From: Gemmatimonadota bacterium
Lineage (GTDB): Bacteria > Gemmatimonadota > Gemmatimonadetes > Gemmatimonadales > Gemmatimonadaceae
Assembly (NCBI GenBank): GCA_016704465.1
Contig: JADJAD010000010.1
Coordinates: forward strand, 248,001-312,000
Direction of reading: 5' to 3'
Length of the DNA stretch: 64,000 nt
Shown: piece after piece, positions 28,547 to 35,769 of the stretch
Layout: each line of letters opens with the position of its first letter
Numbering within the stretch: the stretch's first letter is position 1
The notes under the pieces: generated by a model
What the model saw: only the letters and a program-made list of their open reading frames with translations
Database searches by the model: none
What the model was told of the DNA's origin: nothing
Program-made: the position numbers and the translations under genes

Positions 28547-29961
28547 TGAATCACGAAGTCCGTGGTGTAGAAGTAGCCTCGGCGTTCGAAGATGAGGCGC
28601 AGTCCGGTCCGTCCCCCGTAGTACTCGAACGCGCGGGAGACATCTGCCGCCTGATCGATGGTCGTGCGATTGATCTGCACGATCACGTCGCCTTCCTGCA
28701 ACCCGATCTCGTTGCGAATGCGTTCGCTGGTGCTGACGACGAGGGCGCCCTTGCTGCTGCGGAGTGCGCGCTCGGCGCGAATCGGCGGCGTGAGCGTGAC
28801 GAGTTCGAGTTCGCGCAGCACGGTCACGCGCGGGGCGCTGACCTCGGGCAGGTCGGCGACGGTGACGGCGATCGTCAGGTCGCGACCGCCGCGCCGCACC
28901 ACGAGCGGCACCTGTTCGCCCACGCGCATGTCGAGGCGCTCGGCCTCCCAGTCGAACACGTTGCGCAGGATGCGTCCGCGTGCGCTGACGAGCTGGTCGC
29001 CGGGGCGAAGCCCAGCGCGCTCGGCCGGAGAGCCCGGGACGACCGCACGCAGCACCACCTCGGCGGTGACAATCTCACGCGGATTGCCGGTGGACGGTGT
29101 GCGCACCTGCTCGCCGATCCACGGGCGTCGCACGCTGCCGTGGTCCAGCAGGTCATCGACGATGCGGCGCGCGCGGTTGATCGGAATGGCGAAGCCCAGC
29201 CCGACCGAGCCGCCGCTGGGCGCGTAGATCGACGTGTTGACACCGATCACCTCGCCGACCGCGTTGACCAGCGGCCCGCCCGAGTTGCCGGGATTGATCG
29301 AGGCATCGGTCTGGATCATCCCGAGGTAGGCGCCGCTTCCTTCACTGCGCCCGAGCAGGTTGCGCCCGGTGGCGCTGACCACGCCAGCCGTGACACTCGG
29401 CTCGGTATTGCCGAGCAGGAAGCCGAACGGATTCCCGATGGCGATTGCCCACTCGCCGATGAGCAGTCGTTCCGAGCTGCCTAACGTTGCGACGGGCAGG
29501 TCGCGCGCGTCGATCCGGATGACGGCCAGGTCGTTCGTTTCATCCTTGCCGACCAGCGTGGCCGTGTAGGTCGCGCCATCGCGCATCATCACCGAGATGC
29601 GGCTGGCGCCGCTGACCACGTGCGCGTTGGTCACGATGATGCCGTCGGGGCGGATGATGAAGCCCGATCCGAGCCCGGGTTGCACCTGCTGGCCCGAGCG
29701 GCCGCCGAAGAACTGCTCGAACACGTCGGCCGGGACCCGCTCGACCGTCTCGGTCTGCACGGTGACGACGGCGGGCGACACGCGCGCGACCGCGTCGGTG
29801 ATGGCGGTGCGGCGCGAGGCGTCGATCTGCGCATTCTGCTGGACGACCTGGGCGGAGAGGGTCGCCGAAGCGGCCAGCGCCTGGTTGGCCTGCTGCGTGC
29901 CGCTATCGCACGCCGAGCCGATGGCGACGACGAGGGCCGTCACGGCATCGCGGATGTTCAT
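28543..29961 (-). CDS. HtrA/DegP-like serine protease with PDZ domains
   Basis: Predicted exported trypsin-like protease with a role in envelope protein quality control. The 472-residue protein begins with a hydrophobic signal-like segment ending near IGSAC; the residue three before Cys18 is Gly, so a lipobox is imperfect. The catalytic triad is His114 (TNAHVV), Asp144 (ETNDLAV) and Ser227 (GNSGGP). Two PDZ-like regions follow, around 275-355 and 375-465. The C-terminus ends in a hydrophobic strand (YTTDFVIQ). It lies between truA and purB with four-base overlaps on both sides. Confidence 0.9.
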   Translation of the reverse strand: MNIRDAVTALVVAIGSACDSGTQQANQALAASATLSAQVVQQNAQIDASRRTAITDAVARVSPAVVTVQTETVERVPADVFEQFFGGRSGQQVQPGLGSGFIIRPDGIIVTNAHVVSGASRISVMMRDGATYTATLVGKDETNDLAVIRIDARDLPVATLGSSERLLIGEWAIAIGNPFGFLLGNTEPSVTAGVVSATGRNLLGRSEGSGAYLGMIQTDASINPGNSGGPLVNAVGEVIGVNTSIYAPSGGSVGLGFAIPINRARRIVDDLLDHGSVRRPWIGEQVRTPSTGNPREIVTAEVVLRAVVPGSPAERAGLRPGDQLVSARGRILRNVFDWEAERLDMRVGEQVPLVVRRGGRDLTIAVTVADLPEVSAPRVTVLRELELVTLTPPIRAERALRSSKGALVVSTSERIRNEIGLQEGDVIVQINRTTIDQAADVSRAFEYYGGRTGLRLIFERRGYFYTTDFVIQ

Positions 29962-30740
29962 GGGGCCGCGTCCTCGAGGTAGAGGTCGCGCGGATAGGTC
30001 ACGCGATCAAGGAAGAGTGCGTGGGCCGGGGCAGGGGGGGAGATCGCACCGTTGTCGTCGGCGGCGAGCAGTGCCTCGAGGTCGCGCTCGGGGCGTCGCC
30101 CGGTGGCGATGGCGACGCTGGTCCCGACGACAAAGCGCACCATGTGGTGCAGGAACCGATTGGCCTCGATCACGAAGCGGAGGCCTCCGGGACGATCGCT
30201 CCAGGCGGCGTGCGTCACGATGCAGCGATGGTCATGGGGATCGATGGCGGAGCTGCGGGCGGCGAAGGCGACGAACCGATGGTTGCCCACGACGCGCCGC
30301 GCCACGTCGTCGAGCGATTGGCGGTCGACGGGTTGTCGCAGCACCCATTCGAGGCGCCGACGAAACGGGGAGTCGGCGTCGTCGTCCGTTCCAACGTAGT
30401 AGGCATACCGGCGGGACAGTGCGCTGAATCGTGCATGGAAATCGGGGCGCATGTCGTGCGCCGCCGCAACCCACACGTCGTCGGGGAGGAGCGCGTTGAG
30501 GGCGCGGCGCAGCGAGGCCGCGCTCCACTTCTCCGGTACCCGCACCCCGACTGCCTGTCCGCGGGCATGCACGCCAGCGTCGGTTCGACCGGCCCCGTGG
30601 GCCACGACTCGGTCTCCGCACAGCGTCGCGAGCACCCGCTCAAGTTCACCCTGCACGGTACGCGTTTCGGGCTGGACTTGCCAACCGGAAAACGCCCTTC
30701 CGTCATAGTGCAGCACGAGCTGCAGGGTGCGCACCGACAT
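29958..30740 (-). CDS. truA: tRNA pseudouridine(38-40) synthase
   Basis: Isomerises uridines 38-40 in the anticodon arm of tRNAs. The 260-residue protein has the catalytic aspartate Asp54 in GRTDAGVHARGQ, RRYAYYV and the C-terminal NRFLHHMVRFVVGT. It is the first gene of the long minus-strand operon that includes purB to purF. A good promoter ends only eight bases before the ATG, and no Shine-Dalgarno sequence is present, so it should be read as a leaderless message. Confidence 0.95.
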   Translation of the reverse strand: MSVRTLQLVLHYDGRAFSGWQVQPETRTVQGELERVLATLCGDRVVAHGAGRTDAGVHARGQAVGVRVPEKWSAASLRRALNALLPDDVWVAAAHDMRPDFHARFSALSRRYAYYVGTDDDADSPFRRRLEWVLRQPVDRQSLDDVARRVVGNHRFVAFAARSSAIDPHDHRCIVTHAAWSDRPGGLRFVIEANRFLHHMVRFVVGTSVAIATGRRPERDLEALLAADDNGAISPPAPAHALFLDRVTYPRDLYLEDAAP

Positions 30741-30748
30741 CGCGGCGA

Positions 30749-30776
30749 AACTTAGCCTGGCGCCCCTTCAAGTCAA
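30749..30776 (-). promoter_or_regulatory. truA/purine operon promoter, TTGACT-16-TAAGTT
   Basis: On the minus strand, TTGACT (30776-30771), a 16-base spacer and TAAGTT (30754-30749). The gap to the truA ATG at 30740 is eight bases. As all downstream genes overlap or nearly touch, this could drive the 14-kb operon down to purF or ppdK. Confidence 0.55.
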
Positions 30777-30830
30777 GCAAAGCGATGCGGCTTGCGGTGC
30801 ATCGCGTCAACTGCTCGGGAGACGCCGCGT

Positions 30831-30918
30831 GCGCCGCGTGTGCGCCGCGTGTGCGCCGCGTGTGCGCCGCGTGTGCGCCGCGTGTGCGCCGCGTGTGCGC
30901 CGCGTGTGCGCCGCGTGT
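30831..30918. repeat. Eight perfect 11-bp tandem repeats (GCGCCGCGTGT)
   Basis: Eight uninterrupted, identical copies of GCGCCGCGTGT fill 30831-30918, with one degenerate copy before it. The array lies between the -35 boxes of the divergent truA and GAF-protein promoters, 55 bp from one and 14 bp from the other. The unit is one helical turn, so all copies face the same side of the DNA. Confidence 0.9.
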
Positions 30919-30932
30919 GCGGGCCGCAGCGA

Positions 30933-30961
30933 TTGACTTCGCCTGAGCGGTTGGCTCACTT
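30933..30961 (+). promoter_or_regulatory. Putative promoter of the GAF-protein/trpD operon, TTGACT-17-TCACTT
   Basis: TTGACT at 30933-30938, a 17-base spacer, TCACTT at 30956-30961. The leader to the ATG at 31011 would be about 43 bases. The -10 box is weak; the -35 is good. It directly abuts the 11-bp tandem array. Confidence 0.45.
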
Positions 30962-31010
30962 TGCACCTCCGCGCGCCCCCGGCTCGAGGGGCACAGCGTA
31001 CCCGTCCTGC

Positions 31011-32324
31011 ATGTCGATACGAAGCCTTCCTTCGCTCGCGCACGCCCTTGGTGTGGCCCCGGACCTCGATGCGGCACTCGTCGCCCTGGGCGAGGCGCTC
31101 GCAGAGGCGGACCGTTCGGCACTCGTCTCACTGTTCCGCTACGACGGCCGTCGCGACATGCTCCGCGAACGGCTGACGCCGACCGGCGACCACGTGGTGC
31201 GCGGGTCGGTGGACACCACGATCGATCACCTGCCCCCCGCGGCCCGGACCATGGTCGCCGGCGGCGGGCAGTTCGTCGACCTGGGGGATCGCTCGGCGGA
31301 GTATGCGCGGCTCTTCGGGCTGGCGCTCTTTGCCGATGGCGGCATCCTCTCCCTGCGTGGCCTAACGATCGACGGCGACCTCTCGGGTGTGGTGGCGCTG
31401 TACGAACAGCGGCGCATGTTCGGGACGCGGACCAGCGAGCGCTTCGCCCCGGCGGTGGCGCTGTTCGAGCTCGCGTACGGACGCTTCGGCGAACGCGAAG
31501 CGCGCGACGAGGCGGTGCGGACGCTCGAGGATGTCACCCAGCGGGTGCACGGCGAGTACATCCGGAAGCTCGGCGCACTCGAGGGAGAACTCGGCCACGC
31601 GCGCGGCGCCGCCTCGCGCTCGAGCGATGCCGACACCGAGCGGCTCGTCCAGCTGGAGCGTGACATCGCCGCCGCGCACGAAGCCGAGCGTCGTGCGACG
31701 TGGAAGTCCGCTTCCGTCGAGCAGCAGCTCACGGCCGCAGTGGCCCAGCTGGAGCAGGCGCACATCGAGCTGCACCGGCGCCACGAAGCGCTGCGCCAGA
31801 AGACCCGCACCCTGTACCTGATCGAGCGATCGCTGCGCATCGACAACACGTCGCACGACGACCCGCGACAGCTTGTGGACGGGCTGCTGGCGCTCGTGGG
31901 CGACGACATGCTGGCGCAGCGCTGCTCGCTCATGCTGCGCGCGCCCGAGCCCGAGACGCTGTATCTCGCCGCGGCGCGCGGCCTCTCACCCAACATCGTC
32001 CTCGGCGCACGGATCCCGTATCGCAAGGGGGTCGCGGGGATCGTCGCCGTCTCGCGCGAGCCGCTGCTCGTGCAGGATGCCACCGAGGCCGACCGGCATC
32101 CGCTCCTGCGCGACCAGTACCTCACCACCGGGTCCTTCATTTCCTTTCCCCTCGTGTATCGCGACGAGCTGGTCGGCGTCGTCAACCTGACCAATCGCGC
32201 CAAGCGCGGCGTCTTCGTGGAGGAGGATGTCGAGCGCGTGAGCTTGCTCGCGCTCGTCATCGCCTTGATCGCCGCCAACGCTCGACTGCCCGAGCGACTC
32301 CTGGGAGAGATTGGTGTCCGATAA
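31011..32324 (+). CDS. Double GAF-domain protein with central coiled coil
   Basis: A 437-residue soluble sensor-like protein. Residues about 20-165 form a divergent GAF domain, 175-285 a long charged helical coiled coil (repeated Glu/Arg/Ala/Gln), and 290-430 a clearer GAF domain with RIPYRKGVAGIVA, FISFPLVYRDELVGVVNLTN. There is no kinase, cyclase or phosphodiesterase output domain, so it may signal by protein interaction. The ATG at 31011 was chosen because the frame upstream runs into the tandem repeats. It overlaps the trpD start by about ten bases, linking it to tryptophan synthesis. Confidence 0.85.
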   Translation: MSIRSLPSLAHALGVAPDLDAALVALGEALAEADRSALVSLFRYDGRRDMLRERLTPTGDHVVRGSVDTTIDHLPPAARTMVAGGGQFVDLGDRSAEYARLFGLALFADGGILSLRGLTIDGDLSGVVALYEQRRMFGTRTSERFAPAVALFELAYGRFGEREARDEAVRTLEDVTQRVHGEYIRKLGALEGELGHARGAASRSSDADTERLVQLERDIAAAHEAERRATWKSASVEQQLTAAVAQLEQAHIELHRRHEALRQKTRTLYLIERSLRIDNTSHDDPRQLVDGLLALVGDDMLAQRCSLMLRAPEPETLYLAAARGLSPNIVLGARIPYRKGVAGIVAVSREPLLVQDATEADRHPLLRDQYLTTGSFISFPLVYRDELVGVVNLTNRAKRGVFVEEDVERVSLLALVIALIAANARLPERLLGEIGVR

Positions 32325-33348
32325 TGCGCTGCAGCTGGCGATTCGCCAGCTGGCCTTCGGCGCGTCGCTGACGGTCGCGGAGGCGAGCGAGGCCTTCGGC
32401 GTCATCATGCGGGGCGAGGCGACGCCCGCGCAGGTCGCGGGGCTCCTGATGGCGCTGCGCATCAAGGGCGAGACCATCGACGAGGTGGCGGGGGCGGCCT
32501 CGGCGCTTCGCGCAGCGATGGTGCACCTCGAGGCCGCGGATCCCGGGGCGCTGGTCGATACCTGCGGCACCGGCGGCGGGTCGATCACCACGTTCAACAT
32601 CTCCACCGCCGCCGCCTTGCTCGCCGCCGGACTCGGCGTGCGCGTGGCCAAGCATGGAAACCGGTCCTTCACGTCCCAGTGCGGGAGCGCGGACGTGCTC
32701 GAGGCGCTGGGGGTTCCGCTCGACGTCTCGCCGACCGTCATGGCGCGCGCCCTGCGCGACGCCGGGATCGTCTTCATGTTCGCGCCAAGCATGCACCCGG
32801 CCATGCGGCACGTCGGGCCGGTGCGTCGGGAACTGGCCGTCCCGACCGTCATGAATATCGTCGGGCCGCTCGCCAATCCTGCCTCGTCGGGGCGACAGGT
32901 GCTCGGCGTGGCGGAGATGACGCGCATGGCGCTCCTGGCTGGCGCGCTCGCCGCACTCGGGACCCGCCACGCGCTCGTCGTGCACGGCGAGCCCGGGATG
33001 GACGAGTTCTCCCCGCTCGGACGCACGCGCGTCGTCGAGGTGCGCGGCGGGACGACGTGTGAATGGTTTGTGGACCCGGCCGAGCACGGGTTCGGGGCGT
33101 TTTCGGCCGAGTCGCTGGCCGGCGGGTCGCCGACCGACAACGCGCGCATCGTCACGGAAGTGCTCGGCGGGAGCGGCTCGCCGGCGGCGACCGCGGCGGT
33201 GATCCTGAACGCGGCCGCGGCGCTGTATGTGGGCGGTCAGGTGCCCAGCTACGCGGCAGGCGTCGGGGCTGCGCGCGACGGCGTCAGGGCCGGCGTCGGC
33301 CTGGTCGCGCTGGATCGACTGCGGCGGGCGTACACGCGGGCCGACTGA
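32314..33348 (+). CDS. trpD: Anthranilate phosphoribosyltransferase
   Basis: Transfers the phosphoribosyl group of PRPP to anthranilate in tryptophan synthesis. From the GTG at 32314, with GGGAGAG upstream, the product is 344 residues. The PRPP loop is DTCGTGGGSITTFNISTAAA (residues 82-101), where the usual GTGGDG reads GTGGGS. KHGNRSFTSQCGSADVLEALG and NIVGPLANP are the other family signatures. It follows the GAF gene with overlap. Downstream lies convergent lexA; trpC resumes beyond it. Confidence 0.94.
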   Translation: MSDNALQLAIRQLAFGASLTVAEASEAFGVIMRGEATPAQVAGLLMALRIKGETIDEVAGAASALRAAMVHLEAADPGALVDTCGTGGGSITTFNISTAAALLAAGLGVRVAKHGNRSFTSQCGSADVLEALGVPLDVSPTVMARALRDAGIVFMFAPSMHPAMRHVGPVRRELAVPTVMNIVGPLANPASSGRQVLGVAEMTRMALLAGALAALGTRHALVVHGEPGMDEFSPLGRTRVVEVRGGTTCEWFVDPAEHGFGAFSAESLAGGSPTDNARIVTEVLGGSGSPAATAAVILNAAAALYVGGQVPSYAAGVGAARDGVRAGVGLVALDRLRRAYTRAD

Positions 33349-33451
33349 CCACAGACGTTCGGCGCTCGCAGGATCATGCGCCGCGCCGTGCGGAGCCGCG
33401 CCTCCGTGTCCTTGCGCTCACGTCGATTCGCGCTCGCCACGGGCCGCGCCT

Positions 33452-33519
33452 GCCGCCTGCGCCGCCTGCGCCGCCTGCGCCGCCTGCGCTGCGCCGCCTG
33501 CGCCGCCTGCGCCGCCTGC
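33452..33519. repeat. 9-bp tandem repeats (GCCGCCTGC) after trpD
   Basis: Four perfect copies at 33452-33487, a five-base interruption, then three perfect copies at 33493-33519, and a degenerate one. The array lies in the 203-bp gap between the convergent ends of trpD and lexA. No clear terminator hairpin was seen in the rest of the gap. Confidence 0.85.
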
Positions 33520-33551
33520 ACCGCCTCCTCCGCCGGACGCCCCAGTCGGGC

Positions 33552-34160
33552 TCAGTAGCGGCGGATCACGCCGACGACGATTCCCTGGATGGCGATGTCG
33601 TTCTCGTGTACGTAGAGTGGCGTGAGCGTCTCGTTCGCCGGCTGAAGGCGAATGCGCCCGTCTCGCTCGCGGAAGAACTTCTTGCAGGTGGCGCCGCTGT
33701 TGCCAAGGAGGGCAATGACCATCTCGCCGTTGTCGGCGCTGCGTCGCTCGTTGACGATGACGAAGTCACCATCGCGGATCTGCTCGTCGATCATGGAGTT
33801 GCCGCGCACCTTGAGCACGTAGTGGCTGCCGTTGCGCGAGACGAGTTCCTGCGGCACGGCGACCGACTCGTTGTGCGTGAGGGCCTCGATCGGTGCGCCG
33901 GCCGCCACGGTGCCGAGCAGGGGGAGATCGACCGCGCGCGCGAAGACGTCGGAGGGGAGGATTTCGATCGCGCGACTCTCGTTGTAGTGGCGGCGGATGT
34001 AGCCCTTGCGCTCGAGGTTGGTCAGGTGCTCGTGCACCGTGGCAAGCGAGTTATAGTTGAAGTGCGCGGCGATCTCCTCGAAGCTTGGGGCGTAGCCGCG
34101 ATCATCCGCGTACTCCTGCAGATACGTAAGGATCTCTCGCTGCCGACGTGTGAGCGGCAT
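33552..34160 (-). CDS. lexA: LexA repressor
   Basis: SOS-response repressor that cleaves itself when RecA filaments form. The 202-residue protein from the ATG at 34160 has an N-terminal winged helix (LTRRQREILTYLQEY, then SFEEIAAHFNYNSLATVHEHL), an Ala-Gly cleavage bond in TVAAGAP, the catalytic serine in GNSMIDEQIRDGD and the lysine in ATCKKFFRE. The recognition helix resembles generic LexA, not the shorter alphaproteobacterial form. It is autoregulated if the direct-repeat operator upstream is real. It is inserted in reverse between trpD and trpC. Confidence 0.95.
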   Translation of the reverse strand: MPLTRRQREILTYLQEYADDRGYAPSFEEIAAHFNYNSLATVHEHLTNLERKGYIRRHYNESRAIEILPSDVFARAVDLPLLGTVAAGAPIEALTHNESVAVPQELVSRNGSHYVLKVRGNSMIDEQIRDGDFVIVNERRSADNGEMVIALLGNSGATCKKFFRERDGRIRLQPANETLTPLYVHENDIAIQGIVVGVIRRY

Positions 34161-34214
34161 GATGGACTCCGTTGGAGTGTGCGGGCTAACAACGCGGTCG
34201 ACCTGATCGGCCCC

Positions 34215-34251
34215 GAACAACTGCCGAACTCTAGCCGAACAAGCCCCGAAG
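34215..34251 (-). promoter_or_regulatory. Candidate LexA operator: GTTC direct repeats with 11-bp period
   Basis: On the minus strand the sequence reads CTTC-N7-GTTC-N7-GTTC-N7-GTTC (CTTC at 34251-34248; GTTC at 34240-34237, 34229-34226, 34218-34215). Each repeat is followed by GG. The array covers the spacer, -10 and start region of the lexA promoter, as expected for autorepression. GTTC-N7-GTTC is the established alphaproteobacterial SOS box. Confidence 0.7.
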
Positions 34252-34256
34252 TGCAA
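34228..34256 (-). promoter_or_regulatory. lexA promoter, TTGCAC-17-TAGAGT
   Basis: On the minus strand, TTGCAC (34256-34251), 17-base spacer and TAGAGT (34233-34228). Transcription would start near 34221, about 60 bases before the lexA ATG. The -35 box shares its bases with the GTG start codon proposed for trpC on the other strand. Confidence 0.6.
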
Positions 34257-35075
34257 GAGAAACTCAGCTGGGTCGCGCCGAGCGGTCCTCTCGGGCGACT
34301 GACGGCCGCCGCAGCGCAGCGTGCCGAAGCCCTGCAGCGGCGCCTGCCCGAGCTGCGCGACCGTGCGCGCGATCAGCCGACGCCCCCCTCCTTTGCGGCG
34401 GCCCTGCGCAGCGGGACCACGGTGTCGGTCATCGCCGAACTCAAGCGCCGGTCTCCTTCCAAGGGCACGCTCAACGCCGAGTTGCGGGCAGCCGAGCGTG
34501 CGCAGGAGTACGCGGGCGGTGGCGCCCGCGCCCTGTCGGTCCTCACCGAACCCTCGGAATTCGGCGGCGCGATCGACGATCTGCGCGAGGTCGCCGGCGT
34601 CGTACAGGTGCCGCTGCTGCGCAAGGACTTCCACGTGGCCGAGGTTCAGGTCTGGGAGGCGCGAGCGTTCGGCGCGGCCGCGATCCTGTTTATCGCCCGC
34701 GCCCTCGCTCCGGATCGACTCCGGGCGCTGGTGGAGGCGGCGCACGAGGCGGGGCTCGAGACCCTGGTGGAGATCCGGACCGAAGCGGAGTTGGAGCGCG
34801 CGCTCTCGACGCCGAGCGGGGTGATCGGGGTGAATGCGCGCGACCTGGAGACGCTCGACATCGAGCCCTGGGTCACCGCGCGACTCCTCCCGCAGCTTCC
34901 AGGTGGTGTGGTGCGCGTGGCCGAGAGCGGGATGACCTTGCCCGATGACGTGTCGCGCGCGGCGGCGCTGGGTGCCGACGCGGTGCTGATCGGGTCGTCG
35001 CTCTCATCGTCGGGCGATCCGCGCGCCGCACTGCGGGGGCTGTGCGCGATCCCGCGTGGGACGCATGTCGGCTGA
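34251..35075 (+). CDS. trpC: Indole-3-glycerol phosphate synthase
   Basis: Ring-closing enzyme of tryptophan synthesis, a TIM barrel of 274 residues from the GTG at 34251. Catalytic and substrate residues appear in VIAELKRRSPSKG (Glu, Lys, Ser), LLRKDF (Lys), GVNARDL and VRVAESGM. No other in-frame start lies close enough, although this one is unusual: it coincides with the lexA -35 box and one LexA-type repeat. The downstream trpF ATG lies inside the end of trpC, so the trpC-trpF-trpB genes are coupled. Confidence 0.92.
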   Translation: MQEKLSWVAPSGPLGRLTAAAAQRAEALQRRLPELRDRARDQPTPPSFAAALRSGTTVSVIAELKRRSPSKGTLNAELRAAERAQEYAGGGARALSVLTEPSEFGGAIDDLREVAGVVQVPLLRKDFHVAEVQVWEARAFGAAAILFIARALAPDRLRALVEAAHEAGLETLVEIRTEAELERALSTPSGVIGVNARDLETLDIEPWVTARLLPQLPGGVVRVAESGMTLPDDVSRAAALGADAVLIGSSLSSSGDPRAALRGLCAIPRGTHVG

Positions 35076-35769
35076 CGCGGCGGTAGGCGTCCCCGCGCGG
35101 CGTCCTGTCGAGATCAAGGTCTGCGGACTCACGCGCGCGGCCGACGCGCGCCTCGCGACCTCGTTAGGCGCGCGCTACCTCGGCTTCATCTTCGCGCCCA
35201 GTCCGCGACGGCTGACGCTGGCGCAGGCCGCCGCGCTCCTGGCGGAGCTGGACGCGAGCGAGCGCGCGGCCACTCGGCCGTTGCGCGTGGGTGTGTTTGC
35301 CGGCGCCGAGGTCGACACCGTCGTCTCGATGGTCGAGCGCCTCCGGTTGGACGTGATCCAATGGCACGACGCCGACGGTGCGGAGCGACTTCGTGCCGTG
35401 CGGGCGGCGACTGCTGCGCGCATCTGGAGCGTGGTCCATGTCGGGCCTGAGGGAATCGCGCCGTCGCAGCTCGAGGGTGCCGCGCTGTCCGAGGCCGTCC
35501 TGCTGGACGCCAAGGTCGACGGCCAGCTCGGCGGGACCGGGCGCACGTTCGACTGGGACGCGATGCGCGATGTCGTGGCACCCCTTCGCGCGTCTCGACG
35601 CATTATCCTTGCGGGAGGACTCCGCGCGGACAACGTCGTGCGGGCCATCCGCAGCTTCGCCCCCGACGTGGTGGACGTGTCGTCGGGCGTGGAAGTCTCC
35701 CCGGGTCTCAAGGATCCTGCACGCATGCGCGCGTTTGTTGACGCTGTTCACGGAGTAGCCCTGGCATGA
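35065..35769 (+). CDS. trpF: Phosphoribosylanthranilate isomerase
   Basis: Amadori isomerase producing CdRP for TrpC. From the ATG at 35065 the protein has 234 residues. The general base is the cysteine in IKVCGLT; the general acid is the aspartate in LLDAKVDGQLGGTG, followed by the phosphate site ILAGGL and VDVSSGVE. A GTG nine bases upstream is an alternative start. It overlaps trpC by 11 bases and trpB by four. One TTA codon occurs in CGTTAGGC at 35162. Confidence 0.94.
   Translation: MSADAAVGVPARRPVEIKVCGLTRAADARLATSLGARYLGFIFAPSPRRLTLAQAAALLAELDASERAATRPLRVGVFAGAEVDTVVSMVERLRLDVIQWHDADGAERLRAVRAATAARIWSVVHVGPEGIAPSQLEGAALSEAVLLDAKVDGQLGGTGRTFDWDAMRDVVAPLRASRRIILAGGLRADNVVRAIRSFAPDVVDVSSGVEVSPGLKDPARMRAFVDAVHGVALA

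Noticed and set aside
30831..30918. CRISPR-like array
   Set aside because: The units are contiguous 11-mers with no spacers and no cas genes are present.
30792..31010. Extension of the GAF protein through the 11-bp tandem repeats
   Set aside because: The repeat would encode Arg/Val/Cys/Ala runs with no plausible fold, and a normal ATG is available at 31011.
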